A stretch of 64,000 nt of DNA from positions 1-64,000 of the forward strand of contig CAZGCB010000001.1 of the NCBI GenBank assembly GCA_964524065.1, given 5' to 3'. This DNA is from CAZADA01 sp964524065. GTDB lineage: Bacteria; Pseudomonadota; Alphaproteobacteria; Caulobacterales; Maricaulaceae. Shown one piece after another: positions 1 through 8,169 of this stretch; position 1 is the first letter of the stretch, and every line of letters starts with the position of its first letter. The translations under genes and the position numbers were made by a program. The notes under the pieces are model-generated. The model did no database searches, was not told where the DNA came from, and was given only the letters and a program-made list of their open reading frames with translations.

Positions 1-2
1 CA

Positions 3-209
3 GTGGCCTACTTTTACGCCGGCGCACTGGCCTACATTCTCTCCGGCGTTGACAGTCTATCGGATGAAGATCGGCAAAAAAATGTTGTTCGTCGATTCGT
101 GGGCGAACCCATCGACGCACGCATCATACCCCCGATCTATGCCCAAAGTGTTATCTATATGTTATCTGACAGCGTCACACCTGTTCGTTTTCATTCTCTA
201 GGGTATTGA
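3..209 (+). CDS. C-terminal part of an unidentified protein (cut by left edge)
   Basis: An open frame runs from the first bases of the window to a TGA at 207-209, with no upstream stop, so it may be the last 68 residues of a gene that begins outside the window. The peptide has no motif I recognise. The first residues are hydrophobic and aromatic, and a charged middle section follows. The frame stops just before the 3' end of the convergent tRNA-Arg gene. It could also be a chance open frame, so the call is weak. Confidence 0.3.
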   Translation: MAYFYAGALAYILSGVDSLSDEDRQKNVVRRFVGEPIDARIIPPIYAQSVIYMLSDSVTPVRFHSLGY

Positions 210-215
210 TTTTAT

Positions 216-292
216 TGGTGACCCCGGCAGGATTCGAACCTGCGACCCTCAGATTAGGAATCTGATGCTCTATCCTGCTGAGCTACGGGGCC
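216..292 (-). tRNA. tRNA-Arg (anticodon CCT)
   Basis: Read on the minus strand, this is a full 77-nt cloverleaf with an encoded CCA end. The acceptor arm GGCCCCG pairs with CGGGGTC, with one G:U. The anticodon stem TCAGA/TCTGA encloses loop TTCCTAA, giving anticodon CCT for AGG arginine codons. The T arm GCAGG-TTCGAAT-CCTGC is canonical. It stands alone between the left-edge ORF and the nuclease-fold gene. Confidence 0.96.
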
Positions 293-398
293 CTGAGCCA
301 GGATTAGCATACTCGCTGCGCCAAAACACCCCAATCTACACTTGAACCTTACTGCGCGATATCACATAATACGTGAAATAGCTTCAGGAGTTTCGCGT

Positions 399-1250
399 AT
401 GAGGAAATTTGCTTTAAACGGCGGCTGCCGCCTGCAGGGCGCGTCCGCGGTTATTGTGTTGGCGGCGCTTTTGTCTGCGCAAGTCGCGCATGCGGCGTGC
501 AACCTCAGTGACGGCGGCAAGGCCACGATCGTGGAGGTTCTCAACACCGAGTCGCTGTTGCTGGAGGATGGCCGTGCGATCCGGCTTGTCGGCGCGCTCG
601 CACCACGAACTGAACCACGCTGGGCCCGCGCGATGGGCCTGGAGGAAAGGATCATTCAAGCCCTCGAAGATCGCATGCTCGGAGAGCCCGTGCAGCTGCG
701 GTTTGGCGAGCGGAAGCGAGACCGCTACGGTCGGTTGCTGACACATGTCTTCACCGGGAAGGGCGACGACGAAATCTGGGTGCAAAAAGCGCTGATCAAC
801 GATGGCTTGGCAATGGCTTATTCATTTGCCGATAACCGCGCCTGCGCCCGCGCTCTGCAAGCAGCAGAAGCACGCGCCCGCGACGCAGACGCCGGCTTGT
901 GGGAACAGGGCATCTTCCGCATCCGCGACGCCGGGGACCCCAGCGGCCTCGACGCGCTCTCCTACAGCTTCCAGATTGTCGAGGGCCGGGTTCAGGACGT
1001 CGCGGACAGCCGCGGGCGCATCTACCTGAATTTTGGCGCAGATTGGCGGACAGATTTCACCGCAATGATCGCACCGTCCGATCGCAACGCCTTTCAGGAT
1101 TCAGAGATCAAACTGCTAGAGTTGAAAGGGCGAACCATCCGCGTTCGCGGCTGGCTGGAGCGGCGCAATGGTCCCATGATCGAGGTCACGCATCCCGAAC
1201 AAATCGAAGATGTCGCACCGGACGACAGCGCAGCGCTCAAGCGCGACTGA
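399..1250 (+). CDS. Exported SNase-fold protein, probably catalytically altered
   Basis: The 283-residue product starts at ATG 399, behind an AGGAG-type site at 385-390, rather than at the earlier in-frame ATG at 342. Residues 1-32 form a signal peptide ending AHA. Residues about 38-155 match the staphylococcal nuclease (thermonuclease) fold, including the RLVG strand and DRYGR turn. By position, Arg62 and Arg112 correspond to SNase Arg35 and Arg87. The places of Asp40 and Glu43 are Leu67 and Arg70, so the metal ligand and general base appear lost. The C-terminal ~110 residues are an uncharacterised extension. It is probably periplasmic. The fold is clear, but enzymatic activity is doubtful. 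Confidence 0.8.
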   Translation: MRKFALNGGCRLQGASAVIVLAALLSAQVAHAACNLSDGGKATIVEVLNTESLLLEDGRAIRLVGALAPRTEPRWARAMGLEERIIQALEDRMLGEPVQLRFGERKRDRYGRLLTHVFTGKGDDEIWVQKALINDGLAMAYSFADNRACARALQAAEARARDADAGLWEQGIFRIRDAGDPSGLDALSYSFQIVEGRVQDVADSRGRIYLNFGADWRTDFTAMIAPSDRNAFQDSEIKLLELKGRTIRVRGWLERRNGPMIEVTHPEQIEDVAPDDSAALKRD

Positions 1251-1317
1251 AGCGGAACGGATCCCGCGCGTGTTATATTACCGGCGGCCTCTGGTGGACA
1301 AAGCGGCGCGCCATCGC

Positions 1318-2073
1318 TCAACGCGCTGCCGCAGGCGATGACTCGCTCGGCTCGGGCGAGGGGGTGCGCGCACTACGCGTTGCATCGACCAAGGCTCTGA
1401 ACAGCGCCCGCTGATGGCTGTGATAAATTAGCAGTTCCGGATGCCACTGCACGCCGATGACAAAGTCTCGCTCACGGTCTTCGACGCCCTGGATGATGTG
1501 TTCCTCGTCATACGCCGCCGCAACAAGATTATCCGCGAGCTTGTCGACCGCCTGATGGTGGATCGCGTTCACGAAAATTCGCGGATGCTTCATGAACTGC
1601 GCCAGCCTGGTTCCCGGCACCAGCTCGATCCGCAGGCGCGGCATCACGGTGCGGCGGTTGGTGCGCCACAGCTTTTCATCTAGGTCGTGATGCAGCGTGC
1701 CGCCGAAAAACACGTTGATCAGTTGTGCGCCCCGGCACACGCCGAGGACCGGCAGCCCGCGCGGTATCGCCCGTTCCAGCGCCTCTAATTCGAAGCGGTC
1801 GCGCTCTTCGTCGATGCGCACATCAAGGGTAAAATCCCCCTGATAGACCCGCGCCGAGATATCGTCGCCACCGCCGATCAATAACCCGTCAAGCTGATCC
1901 ACCACCTCCGGCGACTGATCCGCGCCCAGCCGCTTCGACCGCGCCCCCGCCAATCGCAGCGCCAGCGCATTCGCCGTGTAACTGAAACGGCCTCGGGTGC
2001 GCGAGGTCGACACGCCAATCAGGGGCCGCTTATCATTTGCTTCGCCCACGCGTGTGTTGACTCCGGGGTTCAT
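1318..2073 (-). CDS. Gamma-glutamyl-gamma-aminobutyrate hydrolase family protein (peptidase C26)
   Basis: This is a class I glutamine amidotransferase-like hydrolase of the PuuD type, a family that cleaves gamma-glutamyl amides in polyamine or GABA metabolism. The conserved start RPLIGVSTSR lies near residue 16. The nucleophile elbow GVCRGAQ carries Cys113, and QWHPE carries His211 and Glu213. I chose ATG 2073 because family members begin just before the PLIG strand. A TTG at 2187 would add 38 residues without homology. It is transcribed away from the divergent ion-channel gene. The family assignment is firm, but the substrate is not visible. Confidence 0.87.
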   Translation of the reverse strand: MNPGVNTRVGEANDKRPLIGVSTSRTRGRFSYTANALALRLAGARSKRLGADQSPEVVDQLDGLLIGGGDDISARVYQGDFTLDVRIDEERDRFELEALERAIPRGLPVLGVCRGAQLINVFFGGTLHHDLDEKLWRTNRRTVMPRLRIELVPGTRLAQFMKHPRIFVNAIHHQAVDKLADNLVAAAYDEEHIIQGVEDRERDFVIGVQWHPELLIYHSHQRALFRALVDATRSARTPSPEPSESSPAAAR

Positions 2074-2232
2074 GCCGCGCACGCAGAGCCTGGCATCAAG
2101 ACCGGGCGCACGCCACTCGACAATGCAGTTGATGATCTTGCTAAACCATCCCGGCAAGGCGATATCACGAGGCAGCAAACGTGCCAATCATTGCCGCACC
2201 CTACGCGCGGCCCGCCCGTCGGAGGACTGTTG

Positions 2233-3156
2233 GTGAGTGAAACAAGCGCCAAACTGCTGGTCAAACGCAGCATGTCGTCCTGGCGTTTGCGGTTGCGCAC
2301 CCTTGTGGACAGCCCTGGGTGGGAACGCGCCATTCTCACCATTATCGTCCTGAACGCGATAACGCTCGGCCTGGAAACAAGCGACAGCATGATGGCGCAG
2401 GTTGGGCCTCTGCTACTGACGCTCGACAAGATTTTCCTCACGATCTTTGTGTTCGAGATCGCGCTGCGCCTGACCGCGCATGGCGCGCGGTTCTGGCGCG
2501 ATCCATGGAGCATCTTCGACTTCCTGGTGGTGGCGGTGGCGCTTGTGCCAGCGACCGAGAGCCTGTCCGGCCTGCGCGCGCTGCGCATTCTGCGGGTGCT
2601 ACGCCTGATCTCCGCAGTGCCGTCAATGCGCCGCGTGGTGTCCGGTCTGTTCCGGGCGATACCCGGGATGAGCACAGTCGTGATGCTGCTGGCGCTGATC
2701 TTCTACGTGTTTTCGGTGATGGCCACGATGCTGTATGGCGACACCTTCCCGCAGTATTTCGGGACAATCGGCTCATCGGCTTATTCACTGTTCCAGATCA
2801 TGACGCTTGAAAGCTGGTCGGAAAGCATCGTTCGCCCGGTGCTGGAGGTTCACCCGTTCGCCTGGCTTTTCTTCATTCCTTTCATTCTGATGACATCTTT
2901 TGCAGTGCTGAACCTGTTCATCGGCATTATCGTTGACTCAATGCAGGAGCAGGCCCGAGAGCGCCTGGAAGCACTACAGGAGCAAAGCCACGCGGATGCC
3001 GAGCAGACGCTGAGCGCCGTGGATAAAGAGCATGACTGGCAGGCGCGCGAGTTCGCCAAGGTGCTGGAGGAACTGAAGACGATGCGCGCCGAGGTCGCCG
3101 CGCTGCGCGTACAGCTTGACACAAACAAGGATCAAGCGCCGCCGAGGCGCGACTAA
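2233..3156 (+). CDS. Bacterial voltage-gated sodium channel (NaChBac/NavBac type)
   Basis: The 307-residue product, with a GTG start at 2233 behind GGAGGA at 2221-2226, is a single-domain six-helix channel subunit expected to form homotetramers. S1-S3 lie at about 32-50, 58-80 and 92-106. S4 at 112-135 carries gating arginines 115, 118, 121 and 124, spaced by three. S5 is at about 146-168. The selectivity filter TLESWS (191-196) is that of Na+-selective NavBac channels, and S6 is at 210-236. A charged C-terminal helix with heptad character (about 237-295) fits the tetramerising coiled coil. The gene stands alone. In known relatives the role is in motility, pH or Na+ homeostasis. Confidence 0.9.
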   Translation: MSETSAKLLVKRSMSSWRLRLRTLVDSPGWERAILTIIVLNAITLGLETSDSMMAQVGPLLLTLDKIFLTIFVFEIALRLTAHGARFWRDPWSIFDFLVVAVALVPATESLSGLRALRILRVLRLISAVPSMRRVVSGLFRAIPGMSTVVMLLALIFYVFSVMATMLYGDTFPQYFGTIGSSAYSLFQIMTLESWSESIVRPVLEVHPFAWLFFIPFILMTSFAVLNLFIGIIVDSMQEQARERLEALQEQSHADAEQTLSAVDKEHDWQAREFAKVLEELKTMRAEVAALRVQLDTNKDQAPPRRD

Positions 3157-3333
3157 AGCCGCACCCATTTTGATTGAATCGGGGCGCGTTTCGAACTGTC
3201 TGACTTGTCGCGCAATCGGTCCGCAAACCGGTTCTCATTCCGAAACAAGCCCGGGACACGCTTTGCCGACTGCGCGGTCAGCAAGACGTATGGCCGCTGG
3301 CCTGGTTCGCTGGAATCGTCGTAGACTTCCGAT

Positions 3334-4128
3334 ATGAGACAATATCACGACTTGATGCAACGTGTCCTCGATGACGGCGTGCAGATCAATGACCGCACCG
3401 GCGTCGGCGTGTTGGCCGTGTTTGGCCACCAGATGCGGTTTGACCTTGATGACGGCTTCCCGCTTGTCACGACCAAGAAGCTGCATGTCAAATCGATCAT
3501 CCATGAGCTGCTGTGGTTCCTGTCGGGCGACACCAACACTGGTTACCTCAAGCGGCACGGCGTGCGCATTTGGGACGAATGGGCGGATGAAAACGGCGAG
3601 CTCGGCCCCGTCTACGGCCATCAGTGGCGCTCCTGGCCGGCGCGCGATGGCGGCACGATCGACCAGATCAAGGATGTCGTCGAAGCGATCCGCACCAATC
3701 CGCATTCGCGCCGGCATGTCGTGACCGCGTGGAACCCGGCTGACCTCGACCGGATGGCGCTGCCGCCCTGTCATTGCCTGTTCCAGTTTCATGTGGCCGA
3801 CGGACGGCTGTCCTGTCAGCTTTATCAGCGCTCAGGCGACATTTTTCTCGGCGTGCCATTCAACATCGCGTCCTATGCGCTGTTGACGATGATGACCGCG
3901 CAGATCAGCGGGCTGCGCCCCGGCGAATTCATCCATACGCTGGGAGATGCGCACTTGTACCTCAACCATCTCGATCAAGCGCGTGAGCAGCTTACCCGCA
4001 CACCGCGCCCACTCCCCACGATGAAGCTCAATCCCAAGGTGCGCGGCCTGTTTGACTTCACCTACGAGGACTTCCACCTCACCGCTTATCACCCGCACCC
4101 CCATATCAAGGCGGAGGTCGCAGTTTAG
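3334..4128 (+). CDS. thyA: Thymidylate synthase
   Basis: Converts dUMP and 5,10-methylene-THF to dTMP and dihydrofolate in the cytoplasm. At 264 residues it matches the E. coli enzyme in length. The catalytic cysteine is Cys146 in LPPCHCLFQF, the same number as in E. coli. The phosphate-binding SRRHVVTAWNP segment and the FNIASYALL helix are present. The stop codon overlaps the GTG start of folA by one base, so both are one operon: the dihydrofolate made here is the substrate of the next enzyme. Confidence 0.98.
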   Translation: MRQYHDLMQRVLDDGVQINDRTGVGVLAVFGHQMRFDLDDGFPLVTTKKLHVKSIIHELLWFLSGDTNTGYLKRHGVRIWDEWADENGELGPVYGHQWRSWPARDGGTIDQIKDVVEAIRTNPHSRRHVVTAWNPADLDRMALPPCHCLFQFHVADGRLSCQLYQRSGDIFLGVPFNIASYALLTMMTAQISGLRPGEFIHTLGDAHLYLNHLDQAREQLTRTPRPLPTMKLNPKVRGLFDFTYEDFHLTAYHPHPHIKAEVAV

Positions 4129-4652
4129 TGGCGCAGGCGCAGGCAAAGGTCGCGATGATCGTCGCGATGGATGAGAACGGCGTGATCGGTCGCGAAGGCG
4201 CACTGCCGTGGCGGCTGTCGTCTGATCTCAAGCTGTTCAAGAGCCTGACGATGGGAAAGCCGCTGATCATGGGCCGCAAGACCTTTCAGTCAATCGGCAG
4301 GCCGCTACAGGGCCGCGACAACATTGTCATCACGCGCAACACGGCCTACACGCCTCACGGCGTGGATGTCGCACCGTCGCCGAAAGCCGCACTCTGGCTA
4401 GCGTATGGTTTCGCGCGGGCGCGCGGGACAGACGAGATCATGGTCATTGGCGGGGCGGATATCTTCGAGGCGTTCCTGCCACATACGTCGCGGATCTACC
4501 TGACGCGCGTTCATGCCTATTTGACTGGAGACACCTATTTCCCGGCGCTGCCACCGGAGGAGTGGCGCACGACCCTGAGCGAACATTATTCGGCCGGCGC
4601 GCGCGACGACTATGCCTTTACGTTCACGATCCTCGATCGTATTGCGGCTTGA
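4128..4652 (+). CDS. folA: Dihydrofolate reductase
   Basis: The 174-residue NADPH-dependent enzyme regenerates tetrahydrofolate after thymidylate synthesis. The N-terminal strand IVAMDENGVIG, the LPW loop, catalytic Asp in LSSDLKLFK, the cofactor-binding GRKTFQSIGRPL and the IGGADIF glycine segment are all present. The GTG start at 4128 overlaps the thyA stop codon by one base, which implies translational coupling. Nothing unusual is seen in the active site. Confidence 0.97.
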   Translation: MAQAQAKVAMIVAMDENGVIGREGALPWRLSSDLKLFKSLTMGKPLIMGRKTFQSIGRPLQGRDNIVITRNTAYTPHGVDVAPSPKAALWLAYGFARARGTDEIMVIGGADIFEAFLPHTSRIYLTRVHAYLTGDTYFPALPPEEWRTTLSEHYSAGARDDYAFTFTILDRIAA

Positions 4653-4811
4653 AGGCCGGGGTATTCGGACACGTCTGGCCGCTGCATGGCGGTCGCAGCA
4701 TGCTGTTCCGTATTGCGTTCAGAACCGCCTGGCAGGACGTTCTGCAGGCCGGCAATCATACTACTCCTGCGCCCCCAATCGTTTCACTCGGGTGTCCCGC
4801 ATGGGCGCGCT

Positions 4812-5264
4812 CTATCGATCCGCATTTTTCTGACGCCGATCATAGTCTGCCCGGGCCTGTCCGATCGCGGCTCGATGGTGGTCCGCCCAGCGGGCAAGGG
4901 GCGCGAGTTGGTCGACCAGTGATCGACCGAGATCCGTGAGTTCGTAGTCTACGCGGGGCGGTATGCTCGGGGTCACCTCGCGCGTGACATAACCGTCGCG
5001 TTCCAGCTTGCGAAGCGTCTGGGCCAGCATCCGCTGCGACACGTCCGGTACCAGCCGCTTGATCTGTGAGAACCGCTGCCTGTCGGCCTTCAGCGCGGCC
5101 AGGATCAGGATCGTCCACTTGTCGGCGATGCCTTGGAGCACATGCCGCACCGGGCAGATCTCGGGGTCGTACTCACCCTGATAGACGCCGTCGAGATAGT
5201 CTTCAGGCCATGCCTTTCCGGTGAACTCAGAGGAACCGAGTGGGGAATTTGTGCCGTCTTCCAT
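4812..5264 (-). CDS. HxlR-family winged-helix transcriptional regulator
   Basis: The 150-residue product has the HxlR signature: CPVRHVLQGIADKWT near residue 48, with a conserved cysteine, followed by the winged helix (FSQIKRLVPDVSQRMLAQTL) and a YELTDLGRSL wing. ATG 5264 is preferred because it follows GGAGAC and begins close to the domain. An upstream open frame continues into non-homologous sequence. The gene is divergent from the quinone oxidoreductase, with only 72 bp between starts and an inverted repeat in between. Family members often repress such a neighbour in response to electrophiles or quinones through the cysteine. That role is inferred. Confidence 0.9.
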   Translation of the reverse strand: MEDGTNSPLGSSEFTGKAWPEDYLDGVYQGEYDPEICPVRHVLQGIADKWTILILAALKADRQRFSQIKRLVPDVSQRMLAQTLRKLERDGYVTREVTPSIPPRVDYELTDLGRSLVDQLAPLARWADHHRAAIGQARADYDRRQKNADR

Positions 5265-5289
5265 GGTCCCGTCTCCGTCCGCTATTGTT

Positions 5290-5324
5290 GGTCTCGAAGC
5301 GTAACCGACTCTCACTTCGAAACC
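5290..5324. promoter_or_regulatory. Candidate HxlR operator (inverted repeat)
   Basis: Arms GGTCTCGAAGCG (5290-5301) and CACTTCGAAACC (5313-5324) are inverted repeats matching at 10 of 12 positions with an 11-bp spacer. They lie between the divergent HxlR regulator and the oxidoreductase, 12 bp upstream of the latter's ATG and overlapping its ribosome-binding region. The geometry suits a dimeric winged-helix regulator. Confidence 0.6.
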
Positions 5325-5336
5325 AAGGAGACGATC

Positions 5337-6362
5337 ATGCGTGCCGCGACCATCACCCGCTTCGGCGACCCTTCCGTGTTCGAGACGGACACTCTGCCCC
5401 GGCCCCAGCCCAAGGCGCACGAACTGCTTGTGCGGATCGAGGCGGCCGGCGTGAACCGGCTGGATCACTATATCCGCGAGGGCGGTGTGAACCCCCACCT
5501 GACATTCCCCCACGTGCTCGGGTCCGACGCGGTTGGCCTTGTCGAGGATGCAGGGGACGACGTTGCGGGCTTCGCGCCCGGGGATCGTGTGATCCCGATG
5601 CCGGGCTACCCGACTGATCCGGATGACGTCGGAGCGGAGGTTCTGGCGACCTCGTCCTCCTACGCGATCCGAGGGCTGGCTGAGAACGGCACGTATGCCG
5701 AGTACATGACGATCCCGGCGCGGTGGACCCTGAGGGCGCCAGAGGGCGTCTCTTCTATCGACCTGGCGACGCTGCCCATGGCGCTGGTCACGGCGGTGCG
5801 GGCGGTGAAGGTTGTCGGCGAAGTGACAGAGGGCGACACCGTCCTTATCCAGGCGGGAGCGTCCGGAACCGGCTCGTTCATGGTGCAGGTCGCCAAGGCC
5901 CTCGGCGCGCGCGTCGCGGCTACGGTGCGCTCAAACGCCAAGCGGGACTTCGTCGAGAGTCTCGGCGCGGACCTCGTCTTGGGCACGGAGAATGGCGCGA
6001 TCGATGCTGTCCGGGATTGGTCGGGCGGCGGTGTGGACGTTGCCATCGACAATCTTGGCGGGCCGAGCCTGGCACGATCCGTCGACGCGACCCGCCCACT
6101 CGGCCTGACTGTGCTGATGGGAAATGTCCTCGGCCTGGAGGCGACGCTCCCCGTGCGATCGGTGTTCTTCCCGCAGAAGCGGATCGCGGGAACGCTGATG
6201 GGAGGCGTTGACGATCTGGGATGGGGTCTGCAGCAGGTACATGCTGGGACAATCCGCCCGACGCTTGACCGCGTGTACGGGCTGGATGAGGCTACCGACG
6301 CGCACGAGCGGCTCGCGGCCGGTGACGCCGTGGGCAACTTGGTCCTCGACATGGCGAGGTGA
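5337..6362 (+). CDS. NADPH:quinone oxidoreductase (zinc-free MDR family)
   Basis: The 341-residue medium-chain dehydrogenase/reductase of the QOR type reduces quinones or activated alkenes with NADPH. The N-terminal GroES-like domain contains EAAGVNRLDHYIREGG and the HVLGSDAVGLVEDAG segment. The Rossmann domain carries QAGASGTGSFMVQVAKALGA. The cysteine-rich structural zinc lobe of true alcohol dehydrogenases is absent. ATG 5337 follows AAGGAGA, and the earlier open frame from 5133 is not homologous. The stop is adjacent to the RidA gene, and regulation by the divergent HxlR protein is likely. Confidence 0.9.
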   Translation: MRAATITRFGDPSVFETDTLPRPQPKAHELLVRIEAAGVNRLDHYIREGGVNPHLTFPHVLGSDAVGLVEDAGDDVAGFAPGDRVIPMPGYPTDPDDVGAEVLATSSSYAIRGLAENGTYAEYMTIPARWTLRAPEGVSSIDLATLPMALVTAVRAVKVVGEVTEGDTVLIQAGASGTGSFMVQVAKALGARVAATVRSNAKRDFVESLGADLVLGTENGAIDAVRDWSGGGVDVAIDNLGGPSLARSVDATRPLGLTVLMGNVLGLEATLPVRSVFFPQKRIAGTLMGGVDDLGWGLQQVHAGTIRPTLDRVYGLDEATDAHERLAAGDAVGNLVLDMAR

Positions 6363-6367
6363 GCACT

Positions 6368-6805
6368 ATGGCCGACGCGACGGATCTTCCAGTGCCGCCC
6401 GACCCGGTCGGCGCTTACGCCGCCACTGTCATTCGCGGCCATCTCGGAGTCGTCTCGGGTCAATTCCCGATCGTCGACGGCCAGTTGCGCTGGCACGGGC
6501 GCCTCGGCGCGGAACTCGACCTAGAAGCGGGCCGTGCCGCTGCTGCCTCGGCCGGACGGAACGCGCTAGCTCATGTGGCGCGTGCCACGGATGGGTTCAC
6601 ACAACTCGACGGGCTGCTGAGGCTCGAGGGTCATGTCGCCAGCGCGCCGGGCTTTTCCGACCAGCCGGCCGTGCTGGATGCGGTGTCCGAGCTCTTCGAA
6701 GCCGTTCTCGGTTCGGCGGGCCAGCACGCACGCGCAGCCTTTGGGCCGGAGCGCCTGCCGCTCGACGCGCCCATCGAGCTGGTGCTCTCCTTCGCAGTGA
6801 CCTGA
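6368..6805 (+). CDS. RidA/YjgF-family protein
   Basis: The 145-residue product has the YjgF/YER057c/UK114 fold. VVSGQFPIVDG near residue 30, the mid-protein NALAHVARATDGFTQLDG segment and the C-terminal HARAAFGPERLPLDAPIEL strand are diagnostic. RidA relatives hydrolyse reactive enamines or imines, and longer members of this branch have unknown substrates. The GTG at 6359 is an alternative start overlapping the oxidoreductase stop. Either choice makes a two-gene operon with that gene, suggesting both act on one reactive carbonyl or quinone stress. Confidence 0.85.
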   Translation: MADATDLPVPPDPVGAYAATVIRGHLGVVSGQFPIVDGQLRWHGRLGAELDLEAGRAAAASAGRNALAHVARATDGFTQLDGLLRLEGHVASAPGFSDQPAVLDAVSELFEAVLGSAGQHARAAFGPERLPLDAPIELVLSFAVT

Positions 6806-7028
6806 TGGTAGGCGTCCGGTCTGCGTATTTCTGCTCGGACCGAGCGGGGTCGTTTAAGCGGTGGTTGCAGCGAGGAACGATCGAGCAAGATCATTCGTAA
6901 CAATCGAGCCTCTCGTTTGCTGCGCGGCGACGGCACCGCAGATCGCCGGCACCGATTTACGCAGCGATATGAAGGACTTCGGCTCCTCTTGCTTCCACAG
7001 TGCTTCCACGGTGGGTGCAAACGCAAAC

Positions 7029-7046
7029 GCCGCCCTGGAGGGCGGC
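7029..7046 (-). terminator. Hairpin downstream of tRNA-fMet (possible terminator)
   Basis: A perfect 7-bp GC stem (GCCGCCC/GGGCGGC) with a 4-nt loop lies 30 bp beyond the 3' end of the initiator tRNA. It is followed on the minus strand by GTTTGCGTTTGC, a weak T-rich stretch. The rest of 6806-7075 contains no gene that I can support. It has a short direct repeat, TGCTTCCAC, near 6990-7010. Confidence 0.5.
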
Positions 7047-7074
7047 GCGTAAGCGTTTGGAAACGCGGGGGAAT

Positions 7075-7152
<78 letters not shown>

Positions 7153-7308
7153 CCAATTGGCGATCCCTGCTGACAGATGGCAGCAAAACTGAGCAGTGAT
7201 GTCAGGGGATCCGATTGCCGACGTTCCACATCTATATAACGCAGTGGCCGCCGATGTGAACCCCGTTGTGTCATACGCTTTTCATGCTGTCCACAGGGCA
7301 AGGCAGCC

Positions 7309-8169
7309 TCAGCTGTCGAAATCCAGCGCCACGTCCAGACATCGCGCAGAATGGGTCAGCGCACCGGCGGAGATCAAATCCACGCCCGTTTCGGCGATGC
7401 CGCGCACTGTTTCGAGGTTCACGTTTCCCGAAGCTTCCAGCATAGCGCGACCGCTGACCGCTGTCACCGCCCGGCGCAGTGCCTCGTTGCTCATGTTATC
7501 GAGCAGGATCACGTCGACACCGAGGGTTAGAGCTTCCGAGAACTGCTCCAGCGTATCCACTTCGAGCTCGATGCGCACCATATGCCCGGCTGCCAAGCGC
7601 GCGCGCTCCACGGCGGGTCCGACACCTCCAGCTGCCGCAATGTGATTATCCTTGATCAGCATGCCATCGAACAATCCGAAGCGATGGTTACACCCGCCGC
7701 CCGCACAAACCGCATATTTTTCAACAGCGCGCAGACCCGGCGTGGTCTTGCGCGTACAGGTGATGCGCGCGCGGGTGCCAGCAACAGCGGCCACGTATCG
7801 CGCCGTCAGCGTGGCGATGCCGCTCATTCGGCCGAGAAAGTTCAAGGCGACGCGCTCCGCGCTGAGCACAGAGCGTGCGGACGTGGCAAGGCGCGCGATT
7901 TCGCTGCCGGGCGCCACGCGCGCGCCATCGGACATGTTGGCCTTAAACTTGACAGATGCATCCACGGCGCGAAACGCCGCCTCGGCCAACGGCAAGCCAG
8001 CTATCACCCCGGCTTCACGCGCCATCAACCGGGCCTCGCACGTTTGATCAGGCGGAATGACGGCGGCGCTTGTAATATCCCCGGCAAGGCCGAGGTCCTC
8101 GTTGAGCGCTCGTGACACAGCGTCGTTGATAACAGAATTCGGCAGCGGCCGGAGGGGTGCGACGCTCAT
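7309..8169 (-). CDS. nadC: Nicotinate-nucleotide pyrophosphorylase (quinolinate phosphoribosyltransferase)
   Basis: The 286-residue last enzyme of de novo nicotinate mononucleotide synthesis converts quinolinate and PRPP to NaMN with loss of CO2. Family motifs in order are NEDLGLAGDITS near the start, ERVALNFLGRMSGIAT, the substrate-binding TRKTTPGLRAVEKYAV, LIKDNHI and the C-terminal LLDNMS and LEASGNV strands. ATG 8169 overlaps the nadB stop as ATGA, so nadA-nadB-nadC is one operon on the minus strand. Confidence 0.98.
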   Translation of the reverse strand: MSVAPLRPLPNSVINDAVSRALNEDLGLAGDITSAAVIPPDQTCEARLMAREAGVIAGLPLAEAAFRAVDASVKFKANMSDGARVAPGSEIARLATSARSVLSAERVALNFLGRMSGIATLTARYVAAVAGTRARITCTRKTTPGLRAVEKYAVCAGGGCNHRFGLFDGMLIKDNHIAAAGGVGPAVERARLAAGHMVRIELEVDTLEQFSEALTLGVDVILLDNMSNEALRRAVTAVSGRAMLEASGNVNLETVRGIAETGVDLISAGALTHSARCLDVALDFDS

